DNA from: Coneutiohabitans thermophilus
GTDB lineage: Bacteria; Zhuqueibacterota; Zhuqueibacteria; Zhuqueibacterales; Zhuqueibacteraceae
Length of the DNA stretch: 64,000 bases
Assembly: GCA_034505235.1 (NCBI GenBank)
Contig: JAPDQY010000002.1
Location: forward strand, 26,239-90,238
Direction: 5' to 3'
The translations under genes and the position numbers were made by a program. The notes beneath the pieces were generated by a model, which had not been told where the DNA came from, did no database searches, and saw nothing but the letters and a program-made list of their open reading frames with translations. Positions 52,400 through 60,351 of the stretch are shown here, one piece after another (the first letter of the stretch is position 1; the number at the start of each line of letters is the position of its first letter).

Positions 52400-55203
52400 T
52401 ATTGCTCCTCAAATAAACGACGTTGTTGTTCCAGTCTGTAACTTTTGCGGCCATAGAGCAGCCCTTGCAGGGCCTGCTTTTCCTTGTCGCCCTCGGGCAG
52501 CACCTCGCTGATGGCCTGCGCCACCTGCCAGAAAACTTCGTTGGTGCCGTAATTGAGCGCAAGATGTTCATGAAGTTCCTTTTGCCGGTTCTGCTCCCAC
52601 AGAATGCAGGCCCGCTGCAATGCATCCACCATGGCGACAAACTCGGTTTTCTTCGCAAAGCGGCTGTCTTTGCCCCGCTCCTGCGGAGAGAGCACCCGCA
52701 CGTATTCTTTATCCTTCTGCACCAGCCCGCCCGGGAGCCAGGCCTCGGTCAGTTCCACGCCCACGCCGGAGGCAAGTTTACGCGCCTCGTCAAACGGCAC
52801 GCGGGCGTGGTTGTAGGTCCAGCGCCAGAGCAGGTAAAAGCGGGTGAGCGCGTCCACCCCGCCCAGTTGCGCGTTTTGCAGGATGCGGCTCAAGGCAAAC
52901 TCGGCCACCACCTTGCGCACGTACTCCAAAAGCTCCGCCACCGTGACCTGCTCGCCGGAGAGTTTCTCCACGCGGGCGTATTTGCCAAAGGCTTGCACCG
53001 CCGGGCCGATGGCGCTCATAAAAAAGTCCGCCCCGCGGATGCCCTCGTCCCAGAACTGCGCCAGTTTCTGGCGCACCCGCTCCTCGATCTCCCGGCGCAC
53101 GCTGGGGTATTCGCCGATGGGGGCTTGTGCCGGTCGCTTGCGGCAGACCATGTAGATGCTGGAAGCCAGCGCCGCTGATTCCTGCGCCCGCAGCCGCGCC
53201 TGCATCTCGGTGTGGATGGGCCAGGAAGCGGTGAGGTAGAGGCCGGCTTCCAAAAGCGCACTGATGACCGTCTCCCAGGCCTCGGTGGTCTTGTGGGCAA
53301 AGACGATGACGGCAATGCCCTCGGGCTTGAGCACCCGGGCGATCTCGCCGAAGGCTTGGGTGAGCATTTCTTCAAAGCGGCGCTTGGCTTGCTCCATCCC
53401 GCCGGCTTTGCTGGCGTCGGCGACCATTTCTTGAGACTTGGGTGTGAGCGGCGTGGCGAAGAGGTCGGGGTAGAGGTCGCCCACGGTGCGCTTGAGCCAA
53501 ACGTAGAAAAAGTCCGAAAGGTCGCTATAGGGCACGTTGTCGTAGTAGGGCGGGTCGGTGAGCACGGCGTCGAAGAAGTTGTCCGGCCAGGGGAGTGCGG
53601 TGGCGGAGCCACTCAGGACAATTGGAATGGATGAATCGGTGCCAGGCCCCAATATTCGCTCATCTCTTTGTCTCGTGGGCACAATGGACAAAGAATCCGC
53701 ACATATGTCAATGAGATTGCTCCAACTCGCACTTACACCAGAAACGGGGACCATTTCAAAATAGTCCCAAGTCATTTGAATTGCTTGGCGTCCCACAAAA
53801 GCATTTATTACCTGGGTCGTGTCTACCTTCCAGGTACAGTTTGAACTCGTAAACATTGAGAGTTTGTCAAAAGTTAGCGCCAGATACGTCGCCACCGCCT
53901 TGGCGAATTCGGGATCGGCGCCCTGGGCGATCATTTCTCTATGGGCGCGGCGCACCGCATCGGCAAAGGTAATCAGCGCCAGCTTCTGCCGGGCGTTGAA
54001 CAGGTCGCCCCAGCGCGTCATGCCGTAGCGTTGCACGCGAAAGCCCAGTGTTTCCAATGGCGGCATCGGTTCATCTGGCACGGGGTCCAGGCCCCATTCC
54101 CGGGCAAGGCGCTGCCTTGCCCCTACCAGCGCTTCTTCGGCGGCGCGGTAGGCGGCAAGGTCGGCTTCGGTGGGCAGGCGGTAGGTCTTGCCCGAACGCC
54201 CCGGGTGGTGGAGCACCACCGCCATCAGGCGCTGGCCCGATTGGCCCTCGCGGAAAAGCCGCCGGGTGGTCTTGTCGTCCATGGTCCCGCCGCACAGCGG
54301 GCAGCGCACATGGGCGCGCGAAACGGTGCCCTCTTCGGGGTCAAAGTCTATCCGTTCGCCGTTCTGCCCCACGATCTCGACATCAAGACGCTTGGCAGTG
54401 CGGCGTGGGACCAGCCGCAGGGCAACCTTCTTTTTGTCCTTTTTCGCCAGCCAGGTCTGGCGCATGAGCGGGATTTCGGCACCGCAAGATGGGTTCTGGC
54501 AGGGCAGCGTGCGCGCCCAGATGTAGCCAACAGGAATCGAACCATCGGGGTCTTTCGGGTAGAAGCGCTCCAACTCCTTGCGGGCTTCTTCCAGCACCCA
54601 ATCTCCCCAGGCTTTGACCGCCTCAAGCAGGGGGTTTTGCGCGTTTTGCCGCTCCATGCCCTCAAGAAAGTCTTGCGTGATACCCTTTTTCTCCCCCTTT
54701 GCTGGTGGCGGCAGGGGTACGAAGGACATTGCATCAGGCCGGCCGAACTTCTGCGGGTACTCCAGCACCGCCTTGTTGAGCAGCACCGCCACCGGGTTGA
54801 GGTCATTGGCGTAGGTTTCGCAACCCAGGCGCAGCGCCTCCAGCGGGATGGCTCCGCCGCCGGCAAACGGGTCGAGCACGCGCGGGGCGCGGCCGCCAAA
54901 GGCCTTGCGGATGAGGTCTCGCGCCTTTTCAATGGCAGGAGACTCGCTGCCCTTGCCCGAAACCGCCTCCCAGGGGGCAATCTCGCGAATCAGTCGCAGA
55001 AACTCTTCCCGGCGCTTTACATCATCTGGCAACAGGGCTGCCAGCGCTGTGGCCCGCGAGGCGGCCAGGGGTCGGCGCGCCCACCAAATGTGCAGCGTGG
55101 AGATATGCCCGTGGCGGATGTTCTTCTCCCGCACGGATTCTTCGGAGACCTTGCGCAGGGGGAAGTCGGTTTCGATGAGGCGTTGCATTGACTTTTCTTT
55201 CAT
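52399..55203 (-). CDS. DUF1156 adenine-specific DNA methylase with Zn-ribbon
   Basis: 934 residues. The N-terminal DUF1156 segment reads FPLRKVSEESVREKNIRHGHISTLHIWWARRPLAASRA. SAM motif I is RVLDPFAGGGAIPLEALRLGCETYANDLNP (about 108-135). A zinc-ribbon has Cys pairs in CQNPSCG (about 233) and CPLCGGTM (about 300). The catalytic DPPY motif is LTDPPYYDNVPYSDL (about 551), followed by IAVIVFAHK. It fits COG1743 adenine-N6 methylases. A segment of about 270 bases (53611-53880) just before DPPY is markedly AT-richer than its flanks and may be a swapped recognition domain. Translation is coupled to the small nuclease-like gene upstream (one base apart) and to the ATPase downstream (TAATG). Confidence 0.87.
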   Translation of the reverse strand: MKEKSMQRLIETDFPLRKVSEESVREKNIRHGHISTLHIWWARRPLAASRATALAALLPDDVKRREEFLRLIREIAPWEAVSGKGSESPAIEKARDLIRKAFGGRAPRVLDPFAGGGAIPLEALRLGCETYANDLNPVAVLLNKAVLEYPQKFGRPDAMSFVPLPPPAKGEKKGITQDFLEGMERQNAQNPLLEAVKAWGDWVLEEARKELERFYPKDPDGSIPVGYIWARTLPCQNPSCGAEIPLMRQTWLAKKDKKKVALRLVPRRTAKRLDVEIVGQNGERIDFDPEEGTVSRAHVRCPLCGGTMDDKTTRRLFREGQSGQRLMAVVLHHPGRSGKTYRLPTEADLAAYRAAEEALVGARQRLAREWGLDPVPDEPMPPLETLGFRVQRYGMTRWGDLFNARQKLALITFADAVRRAHREMIAQGADPEFAKAVATYLALTFDKLSMFTSSNCTWKVDTTQVINAFVGRQAIQMTWDYFEMVPVSGVSASWSNLIDICADSLSIVPTRQRDERILGPGTDSSIPIVLSGSATALPWPDNFFDAVLTDPPYYDNVPYSDLSDFFYVWLKRTVGDLYPDLFATPLTPKSQEMVADASKAGGMEQAKRRFEEMLTQAFGEIARVLKPEGIAVIVFAHKTTEAWETVISALLEAGLYLTASWPIHTEMQARLRAQESAALASSIYMVCRKRPAQAPIGEYPSVRREIEERVRQKLAQFWDEGIRGADFFMSAIGPAVQAFGKYARVEKLSGEQVTVAELLEYVRKVVAEFALSRILQNAQLGGVDALTRFYLLWRWTYNHARVPFDEARKLASGVGVELTEAWLPGGLVQKDKEYVRVLSPQERGKDSRFAKKTEFVAMVDALQRACILWEQNRQKELHEHLALNYGTNEVFWQVAQAISEVLPEGDKEKQALQGLLYGRKSYRLEQQRRLFEEQ

Positions 55204-55204
55204 A

Positions 55205-55621
55205 TCATAGGTCCAATTTCTCCAGCAAAGATTCATGTTTTTCAGGGAAAAATCCACGCATAGGTGGAACGTGCCAGATTTCATCAGGGCGAACCAGCAA
55301 TACATGGATACCGAGTTTCGCCAGTCCGGGCATGATGGAGCGCAGCAGCTTTTCAAAAGCCGGCGTATACGGCACGGCGATGGCGCACACGACATCGTAA
55401 TCGTAGTGGCGCAGAATCTGCAGAAGCGCCTCGCCGACTGCGACCCGTTCGTTCTCGCGGGCACGCACCCCCTTGGCCTCGATGAAAAGCCGCCGATGCG
55501 AGCGGGGTAGGATGCCTTCAATATCAGCGCCGCGCTGATTCCCGGGGCGCACACGAACTTCCCTCAAATTCTCTTGTCGCAAACGGTTGGCGAGGGCTTG
55601 GACCAATTCACGTTCCCTCAT
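55205..55621 (-). CDS. Small PD-(D/E)xK nuclease-like protein
   Basis: 138 residues, single domain. It reads like a restriction-endonuclease-like fold: N-terminal helix MRERELVQALANRLRQ, then GADIEGI (Asp33), a short hairpin, and LFIEAKG (Glu48-x-Lys50), the D...ExK signature. A further alpha/beta half follows (DVVCAIAVPYTPAFEKLL, GIHVLLVRPDEIWHV). It starts at ATG 55621 with GGAGG nine bases upstream, inside the end of the helicase gene (14-base overlap), and stops one base before the methylase ATG. It is therefore firmly in the operon. A nuclease role is inferred from the motif. It could also be a DNA-binding or Vsr-like subunit. Confidence 0.7.
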   Translation of the reverse strand: MRERELVQALANRLRQENLREVRVRPGNQRGADIEGILPRSHRRLFIEAKGVRARENERVAVGEALLQILRHYDYDVVCAIAVPYTPAFEKLLRSIMPGLAKLGIHVLLVRPDEIWHVPPMRGFFPEKHESLLEKLDL

Positions 55622-58600
55622 TCGTTGCTGCCTCCTTCCAATCTTTCACCACAAAGCGGACGATCTCCACGACCTCATCGGCACTCAGCTTCGCAGCCGG
55701 GTTGCGGATGCTGTAGAGCGTAGGTGTGGTCGCGGCGTTTTCCACCACATAGAGCCAGTATTCATCGCCCAGCCGTTGCGCCATGAGCCACTCGTTGGGA
55801 GTCAGCAAAATTGCGCCGGTAGTGGCGTGTGCCTTGACCTCGATGTAGCGTAGCGAGCCGTCCGGAGCCTGGGAACGGAGGTCGTAGCCCAGGTCCTGTA
55901 GAGAGACATCCTCGGGGGTGCGGCCGTGCTCACGTTCGTATGCCATGGCCACTTGCATGCCGATGGCCTCGATCTCGGCATCGGAGCGCATGGCCGGGTC
56001 CTCGCTGGCTTGAGGCACGATCCGCGCCACGCCAATAATTTCAGGGGTACTGGGTAGCAGGCTCTTTTGGCGGAGAATATCCTCTTCAAGCGCGCGCTTT
56101 CGTGTTTCGTATTCCTCTTTCCGGCGTCGTTCGTTGATCATCTCTACCTCGGGCACCAGTTCGCCGCTGGCGCAACGTATTTCGTACTCAATGAGCCGGG
56201 CCTCCGAAGCGAGGATCATCTGCTCCAGGGAGCGCAGGCCATATTTCTGTTTAATACGGGCTTCCCGTTCGCGCTCCTGGAGAATCTCGGCACGGTAGGA
56301 TTCCAGGACATGATCAACAGCAAAGGTAATGATTTCGTCCCTGACGGGCAGGCTTTCCGGTGCTGAGTGGCCGGGGAGAGATTTAAGATCCCAGAGGATG
56401 GAGCTATTGACCAGTCGCAAGCGACCGCCATTGGCAGGATGAAAAACCACAAAAATGCGTTTGCCAGCCACCTGATTGTTACCGTCGCGCAGTTCCCCCT
56501 GCACAAACCAGAGCCAGCCGTCCAGTCGTCCGTCCGGGTCGGCGAACACCGCACCGCTCTGGACCTCTGATTTACAGCGGGCAAGAATGCTCTCGAGGAG
56601 GGTTTCCAACAAGGGGTGACCAGGGGCCACAAACACGGCTGCGTGGCTGCGGGCGTTTTTTTTGTCAAACGCGATCCTGGTGTACTCGTGAAAGACCTCG
56701 CCAAATCTTTGCTTGAACTCCAGTGAAACGTTGCGCAGCTCGTACGGCACGGAGGGGACGCGCCACAGGCCGTCGCGACGTTTTTCCAGGGAGACAGCAA
56801 GAAAGTGGCAAGCACGCTCGAAAAATCGCTCAATGTATTCGGGAACCAGGCGGTTTTCGCGGGCACGGCGCTCTTCGCCCAGAACGCGTTGCAGGTCAAT
56901 ATGCCGGGTGGCGAGGGCTTCCAGCGCCGCTTCGCGGGTTTTTTGCAACGCGCGTTCATCGGGGACGGCCTGGATTTCGGCCACAATCTCATCCAAAGTC
57001 CGGCGTTGCGCAATGGCTTCGACAATCAAGTCTTTCAGGCTGCGGCCTGGGATGACCTCGCCGATGACGTCGAACACCCGGTCGCTGCCCATGGCTTCCC
57101 GGATTCTTTCCAGTTTTTCAAAAAGGGCACGCAAGACACTGCCTTCGCGTGTGTCGGCGGCGACCAGATTGTAGATGTGGACTTCCTTTTGCTGGCCGTA
57201 GCGGTGAATGCGGCCCATGCGCTGTTCCAGGCGGTTGGGATTCCAGGGAATATCGTAATTGACCATCAGGGAGCAGAATTGCAGGTTGATGCCTTCGCCG
57301 CCGGCCTCGGTGGAGACCATCACCTGCGCTGCTTCACGGAACTCGTGCTCGGAGTGGATGCGGGCGTCGAGATTCATCCCGCCGTGCAAGGTGACCACGG
57401 CATAGCCCCAGCCGCGCAGCTTTTCAACCAGATAGTCCAGGGTCTCCCGCGACTCGGTAAAGATCAGTAGTTTTTCACTCCGTTGCTTGATGGACTCATC
57501 CTCCATCACCCGGCGCAATTCAGTGAGCTTGGTCTCAATTTCCTGGCGCTCAGCCTCGCGCGCCAGACGCACCAGGCCGGCCAGGGTCTGAATCTCGGCT
57601 TCCAGTTCCTCGCGGGTTTCTGCGGCGGTCAGCCGTTCGACAAGCTCTTCTTCCTGACGCAGGCGCTCCGCCTCAGGCGCGTCTTCCAGCGTCTCCTCAT
57701 CCACCCGTCCCCCCTCGGCCAGCCATTGGCCCAGTTTCAGGAGTTCCTCCAGGCGTTCTTTGCGCCGTTCCAGCGAGCGGCGGATGGCACGTACGCTGGA
57801 GGCCAGGCGTCGTTGCAGGATCAGCAATGCAAAGGCCACGTTGCGCTTCTCGCTGGCCAGCGCCTGGTTGTAGGATTTTTCCACGTATTCGGTGACGGCG
57901 TTATAGAGGCGCTTTTCCTCGTCATTCAGGCGATAAGGCCGGGTGAAGACATGGCGTGGTGGAAACAGCGGCCGGCCGTCAAAATCGCGCAGGTCTTCTT
58001 TCAGGCGGCGGAGAAATAAAGAATTTTCCCGCTTTTGCACCGATTCCAAAAGCAGGTCGGTATTGGCAAACATTCCCGGCTCCAGGAGGTCGAGAAAGAG
58101 ACGGAAATTTTCGGGGTCGCCGCGATGCGGTGTGGCGGTCAAAAGCAAGAGGAACTGACCGATGCGGGAAACAAGCTCGCCAAAGCGATACCGTTCGGTT
58201 TTATTGGTCTTTTCACCGTAGCGGTAGGCCGCCATCTTGTGGGCCTCGTCCACAATCACCAAATCCCAGTGGGTTTCGCCCAGGGCTGCCATGACGTCAT
58301 CCTGCTTGGCGAAGTCCATGGAGGTGATGATCTGCGGCTGCTCCTGCCAGACGTTGTGCCCCCAGGTGGCATTCATGACGGCACGGTCAACCAGGGTGAA
58401 GGTTTCCGCAAACCGCTCCTTCATTTCTCGCCGCCACTGGTCTTTCAAATGTCCCGGCACCACAATCAGGGTGCGCCGGACCAGGCCGCGGTACTTGAGT
58501 TCCTTTACCAGCAGCCCGGCCATGATGGTCTTGCCTGCCCCCGGATCATCGGCCAGCAGAAAACGCAGGCGCGGATTGCGCAAAAGGTAGTGATAAATTG

Positions 58601-58928
58601 CCTCGATCTGATGGGGCAGGGGATCCACCTGCGAGACGTTGACGGCAAACAGGGGATCAAACTGATAGGCAAAGCGGATGCGGTGAGCCTCCATGGCCAG
58701 AAAAAAGGCCTCGGCGTCTCCAGAAAATTCCTGCATGGCCGCAGAGAGCACGCGCACTTGCGCCAGATCGGCCTGGGAGAGAATACGAGTAAAGAATTGC
58801 TGCGTGTTTGTTCCCACGGCTTCGATCTGGACGCGGCTGCCGAAAGCCTTCACGGTCAGCACGCGGACCGGTTCCGGCCAGAAGGGCGCTTCTAAAACAT
58901 CATTGGGTTCAATATTATGCTCAGGCAT
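55608..58928 (-). CDS. SNF2-family helicase with C-terminal DUF3883 domain
   Basis: 1106 residues. Helicase motifs in order: LADDPGAGKTIMAGLL (Walker A, about 128; DDPGAGKT instead of the usual DEMGLGKT), TLIVVPGHLKDQW, LVIVDEAHKM (DEAH, about 226), LLLTATPHRG, VVTLHGGM, VMVSTEAGGEGINLQ and RLEQRMGRIHRYGQ (motif VI, about 574). Two charged coiled-coil stretches lie within. The last 100 residues are DUF3883 (LGYDLRSQAPDG, YIEVKAHATTGAILLTPNEW, YWLYVV), itself a D...ExK-type fold. It is probably a DNA translocase that senses foreign DNA. I start it at ATG 58928; a GTG at 58976 is possible, and neither has a strong ribosome site, so coupling to a tiny upstream frame (58933-59142) is conceivable. 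Confidence 0.88.
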   Translation of the reverse strand: MPEHNIEPNDVLEAPFWPEPVRVLTVKAFGSRVQIEAVGTNTQQFFTRILSQADLAQVRVLSAAMQEFSGDAEAFFLAMEAHRIRFAYQFDPLFAVNVSQVDPLPHQIEAIYHYLLRNPRLRFLLADDPGAGKTIMAGLLVKELKYRGLVRRTLIVVPGHLKDQWRREMKERFAETFTLVDRAVMNATWGHNVWQEQPQIITSMDFAKQDDVMAALGETHWDLVIVDEAHKMAAYRYGEKTNKTERYRFGELVSRIGQFLLLLTATPHRGDPENFRLFLDLLEPGMFANTDLLLESVQKRENSLFLRRLKEDLRDFDGRPLFPPRHVFTRPYRLNDEEKRLYNAVTEYVEKSYNQALASEKRNVAFALLILQRRLASSVRAIRRSLERRKERLEELLKLGQWLAEGGRVDEETLEDAPEAERLRQEEELVERLTAAETREELEAEIQTLAGLVRLAREAERQEIETKLTELRRVMEDESIKQRSEKLLIFTESRETLDYLVEKLRGWGYAVVTLHGGMNLDARIHSEHEFREAAQVMVSTEAGGEGINLQFCSLMVNYDIPWNPNRLEQRMGRIHRYGQQKEVHIYNLVAADTREGSVLRALFEKLERIREAMGSDRVFDVIGEVIPGRSLKDLIVEAIAQRRTLDEIVAEIQAVPDERALQKTREAALEALATRHIDLQRVLGEERRARENRLVPEYIERFFERACHFLAVSLEKRRDGLWRVPSVPYELRNVSLEFKQRFGEVFHEYTRIAFDKKNARSHAAVFVAPGHPLLETLLESILARCKSEVQSGAVFADPDGRLDGWLWFVQGELRDGNNQVAGKRIFVVFHPANGGRLRLVNSSILWDLKSLPGHSAPESLPVRDEIITFAVDHVLESYRAEILQEREREARIKQKYGLRSLEQMILASEARLIEYEIRCASGELVPEVEMINERRRKEEYETRKRALEEDILRQKSLLPSTPEIIGVARIVPQASEDPAMRSDAEIEAIGMQVAMAYEREHGRTPEDVSLQDLGYDLRSQAPDGSLRYIEVKAHATTGAILLTPNEWLMAQRLGDEYWLYVVENAATTPTLYSIRNPAAKLSADEVVEIVRFVVKDWKEAATNEGT

Positions 58929-59284
58929 GGCTCTATTCTTGACAAGTTTGTATCGTGTTGATGTGGTGGCCGGCACTGGTCAAACGCCTGCGGCACCATG
59001 TGCACCGCCCGGCATAATGTCGCCAGAAGAGGCCTCTGAGCATTCTGACGAAGAGCTGTTCTGCAGGGACACGGGGTGGTTCGCCCCACTCTTCGAGTTT
59101 TGCGGAATGGCTTGAAGATAGAAGCCGCCTTTTGAATTTCAACTAAATTTTGGGCGGACGCCCGGAGCGGCAGGCTGGCTCGGCGGGATGAGGATGTGCG
59201 CAAGAGGCAGGAATGGAATTTTGTGCCGAAGGTCCCCGGGGATGTGACTGCGGCAAAACTTCTGCCGTGTCCGGCCGGAAAAGA
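58929..59284. other. Boundary region upstream of the defence-like operon
   Basis: About 355 bases between the helicase start and the terminator of the CpoB-like gene. Besides the tiny candidate frame at 58933-59142 I see no gene, no repeat matching the other boundary, and no clear promoter. Confidence 0.4.
58933..59142 (-). CDS. Possible 69-residue leader protein (uncertain)
   Basis: A short frame with a TTG start and a stop four bases before the helicase ATG. The product would be basic with a CTWC...HH arrangement (GRCTWCRRRLTSAGHH) that could bind zinc. Third-position base bias is weak, so this may be chance. The lack of a ribosome site for the helicase would be explained if it were translated first. 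Treat as a hypothesis. Confidence 0.25.
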   Translation of the reverse strand: MKFKRRLLSSSHSAKLEEWGEPPRVPAEQLFVRMLRGLFWRHYAGRCTWCRRRLTSAGHHINTIQTCQE

Positions 59285-59313
59285 AAAGCCAGAGCGACGC
59301 GCTCTGGCTTTTG
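59285..59313 (-). terminator. Rho-independent terminator after the CpoB-like gene
   Basis: AAAAGCCAGAGCG, three-base ACG loop, CGCTCTGGCTTTT: a perfect 13-pair stem, 16 bases past the stop of the gene ending at 59329. On the minus strand it continues into TTTTC. Confidence 0.92.
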
Positions 59314-59328
59314 GGCGGTCAAGCGAAA

Positions 59329-60270
59329 TCACGCGCCGAGCTGGCGCAGATACTTCATGGCTTTCTTGGCAGAGCTGGAATTGGCGGCAAAGGTCAGCAA
59401 GGCATTGAGCTCCGAGCGCGCCAGCTCGGTTTCGCCGGCCTTGAGGTAGGCGATGCCGATCATCAGTTGCGCATCGTTGGCCTTGTTGGTTTCGCCGCCG
59501 GCCAGGACTTTTTGAAACTCGGCGATGGCCTGGTAGTAGTTGCCCTGGGCGAAGTAGGCCTCGCCGATCCAGTACTGGCAGTTGTCGGCCAGCTCCCCGC
59601 CGCTGCCGCGCGCGATCAGCTCGCGGAATTTGCGGATGGCGCGGTTGTAGTTGCGCACGTAGTAATCATCCAGCGCGTCCTGATAGTAGGCGCCATATTC
59701 CGAATTGTAGGCGCGGGAATCATCGACAATGGTCGCGGGCAGTGACGGCGAAGGCGCGTTGCTGGCGATTTGCTGAGTTTGCGAGGCGGCTTCCAGCGCG
59801 GTGATCTGATTGTTGACGTTCTTCAGCTCGCTGCGCAGACTGTCGATCGTGCGATCCTTGCTGGAGGAGATCGCGGTCAGTTCATCCACTTGCGCGCGCA
59901 TGCTGTTGAACAGCTCGGGGGTGAGGAAGCCTTCGGCGGAGTTTGCGGTGTTGCCGCCCGCCGCCGGCGCGTCGGTGAACATGCCGCTCGCGGTTTCCGG
60001 TTGCGCCGAATCCATGCCGCTGCTGTCCTGGCTCTCCAGCATGTCCAGCCGGGTCATAACATCGCTCGGATCCGTCACGTCCTCCTCGGCGGCGAATGCT
60101 TCTTCCGACTGTCCCAACTCGTCGGTCTGCGTCATGCTTTCGGTATCGTCGCCGAATTCGTCTTCGAAGCCGACATTCTGCATGCGGCCGCTGCACACCA
60201 CGAACAGGCCGATGACGACCAGCAGCAGCGAAAACAGCGAGGTTCTGAAGATCTTTTGTGTCTGCGTCAT
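59329..60270 (-). CDS. CpoB/YbgF-like periplasmic TPR protein
   Basis: 313 residues. The N-terminus has a membrane/signal segment (LFSLLLVVIGLFVVCSG), possibly a lipoprotein (VVCSG). A Ser/Glu/Asp-rich region, then a short coiled coil (LFNSMRAQVDELTAISSSKDRTIDSLRSELKNV), precede three TPR-like repeats: AYYQDALDDYYVRNYNRAIRKFRELI, CQYWIGEAYFAQGNYYQAIAEFQKVL and AQLMIGIAYLKAGETELARSELNALL. This coiled coil plus TPR layout matches the Tol-Pal associated CpoB/YbgF proteins, which coordinate envelope constriction at division; tol-pal genes are not in the window. GGAG lies nine bases before the ATG. It follows recN by 81 bases, with a terminator after it. Confidence 0.75.
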   Translation of the reverse strand: MTQTQKIFRTSLFSLLLVVIGLFVVCSGRMQNVGFEDEFGDDTESMTQTDELGQSEEAFAAEEDVTDPSDVMTRLDMLESQDSSGMDSAQPETASGMFTDAPAAGGNTANSAEGFLTPELFNSMRAQVDELTAISSSKDRTIDSLRSELKNVNNQITALEAASQTQQIASNAPSPSLPATIVDDSRAYNSEYGAYYQDALDDYYVRNYNRAIRKFRELIARGSGGELADNCQYWIGEAYFAQGNYYQAIAEFQKVLAGGETNKANDAQLMIGIAYLKAGETELARSELNALLTFAANSSSAKKAMKYLRQLGA

Positions 60271-60351
60271 GATGGTGTACTCCGTGAAACGAGTGCAAAA
60301 TCCAAGATGCGGTGCCTGCTCATCATCCCAAACGTCCTGTAATGACCTCAG

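Noticed and set aside
49760..58928. Calling the operon a canonical BREX or DISARM system
   Set aside because: The defining PglZ, DrmA and DrmB proteins are not present in the window; only the methylase-ATPase-helicase logic is shared.
58939..58970. A plus-strand TTGACA box near the helicase start as a promoter
   Set aside because: There is no matching -10 at proper spacing and no plus-strand gene downstream.
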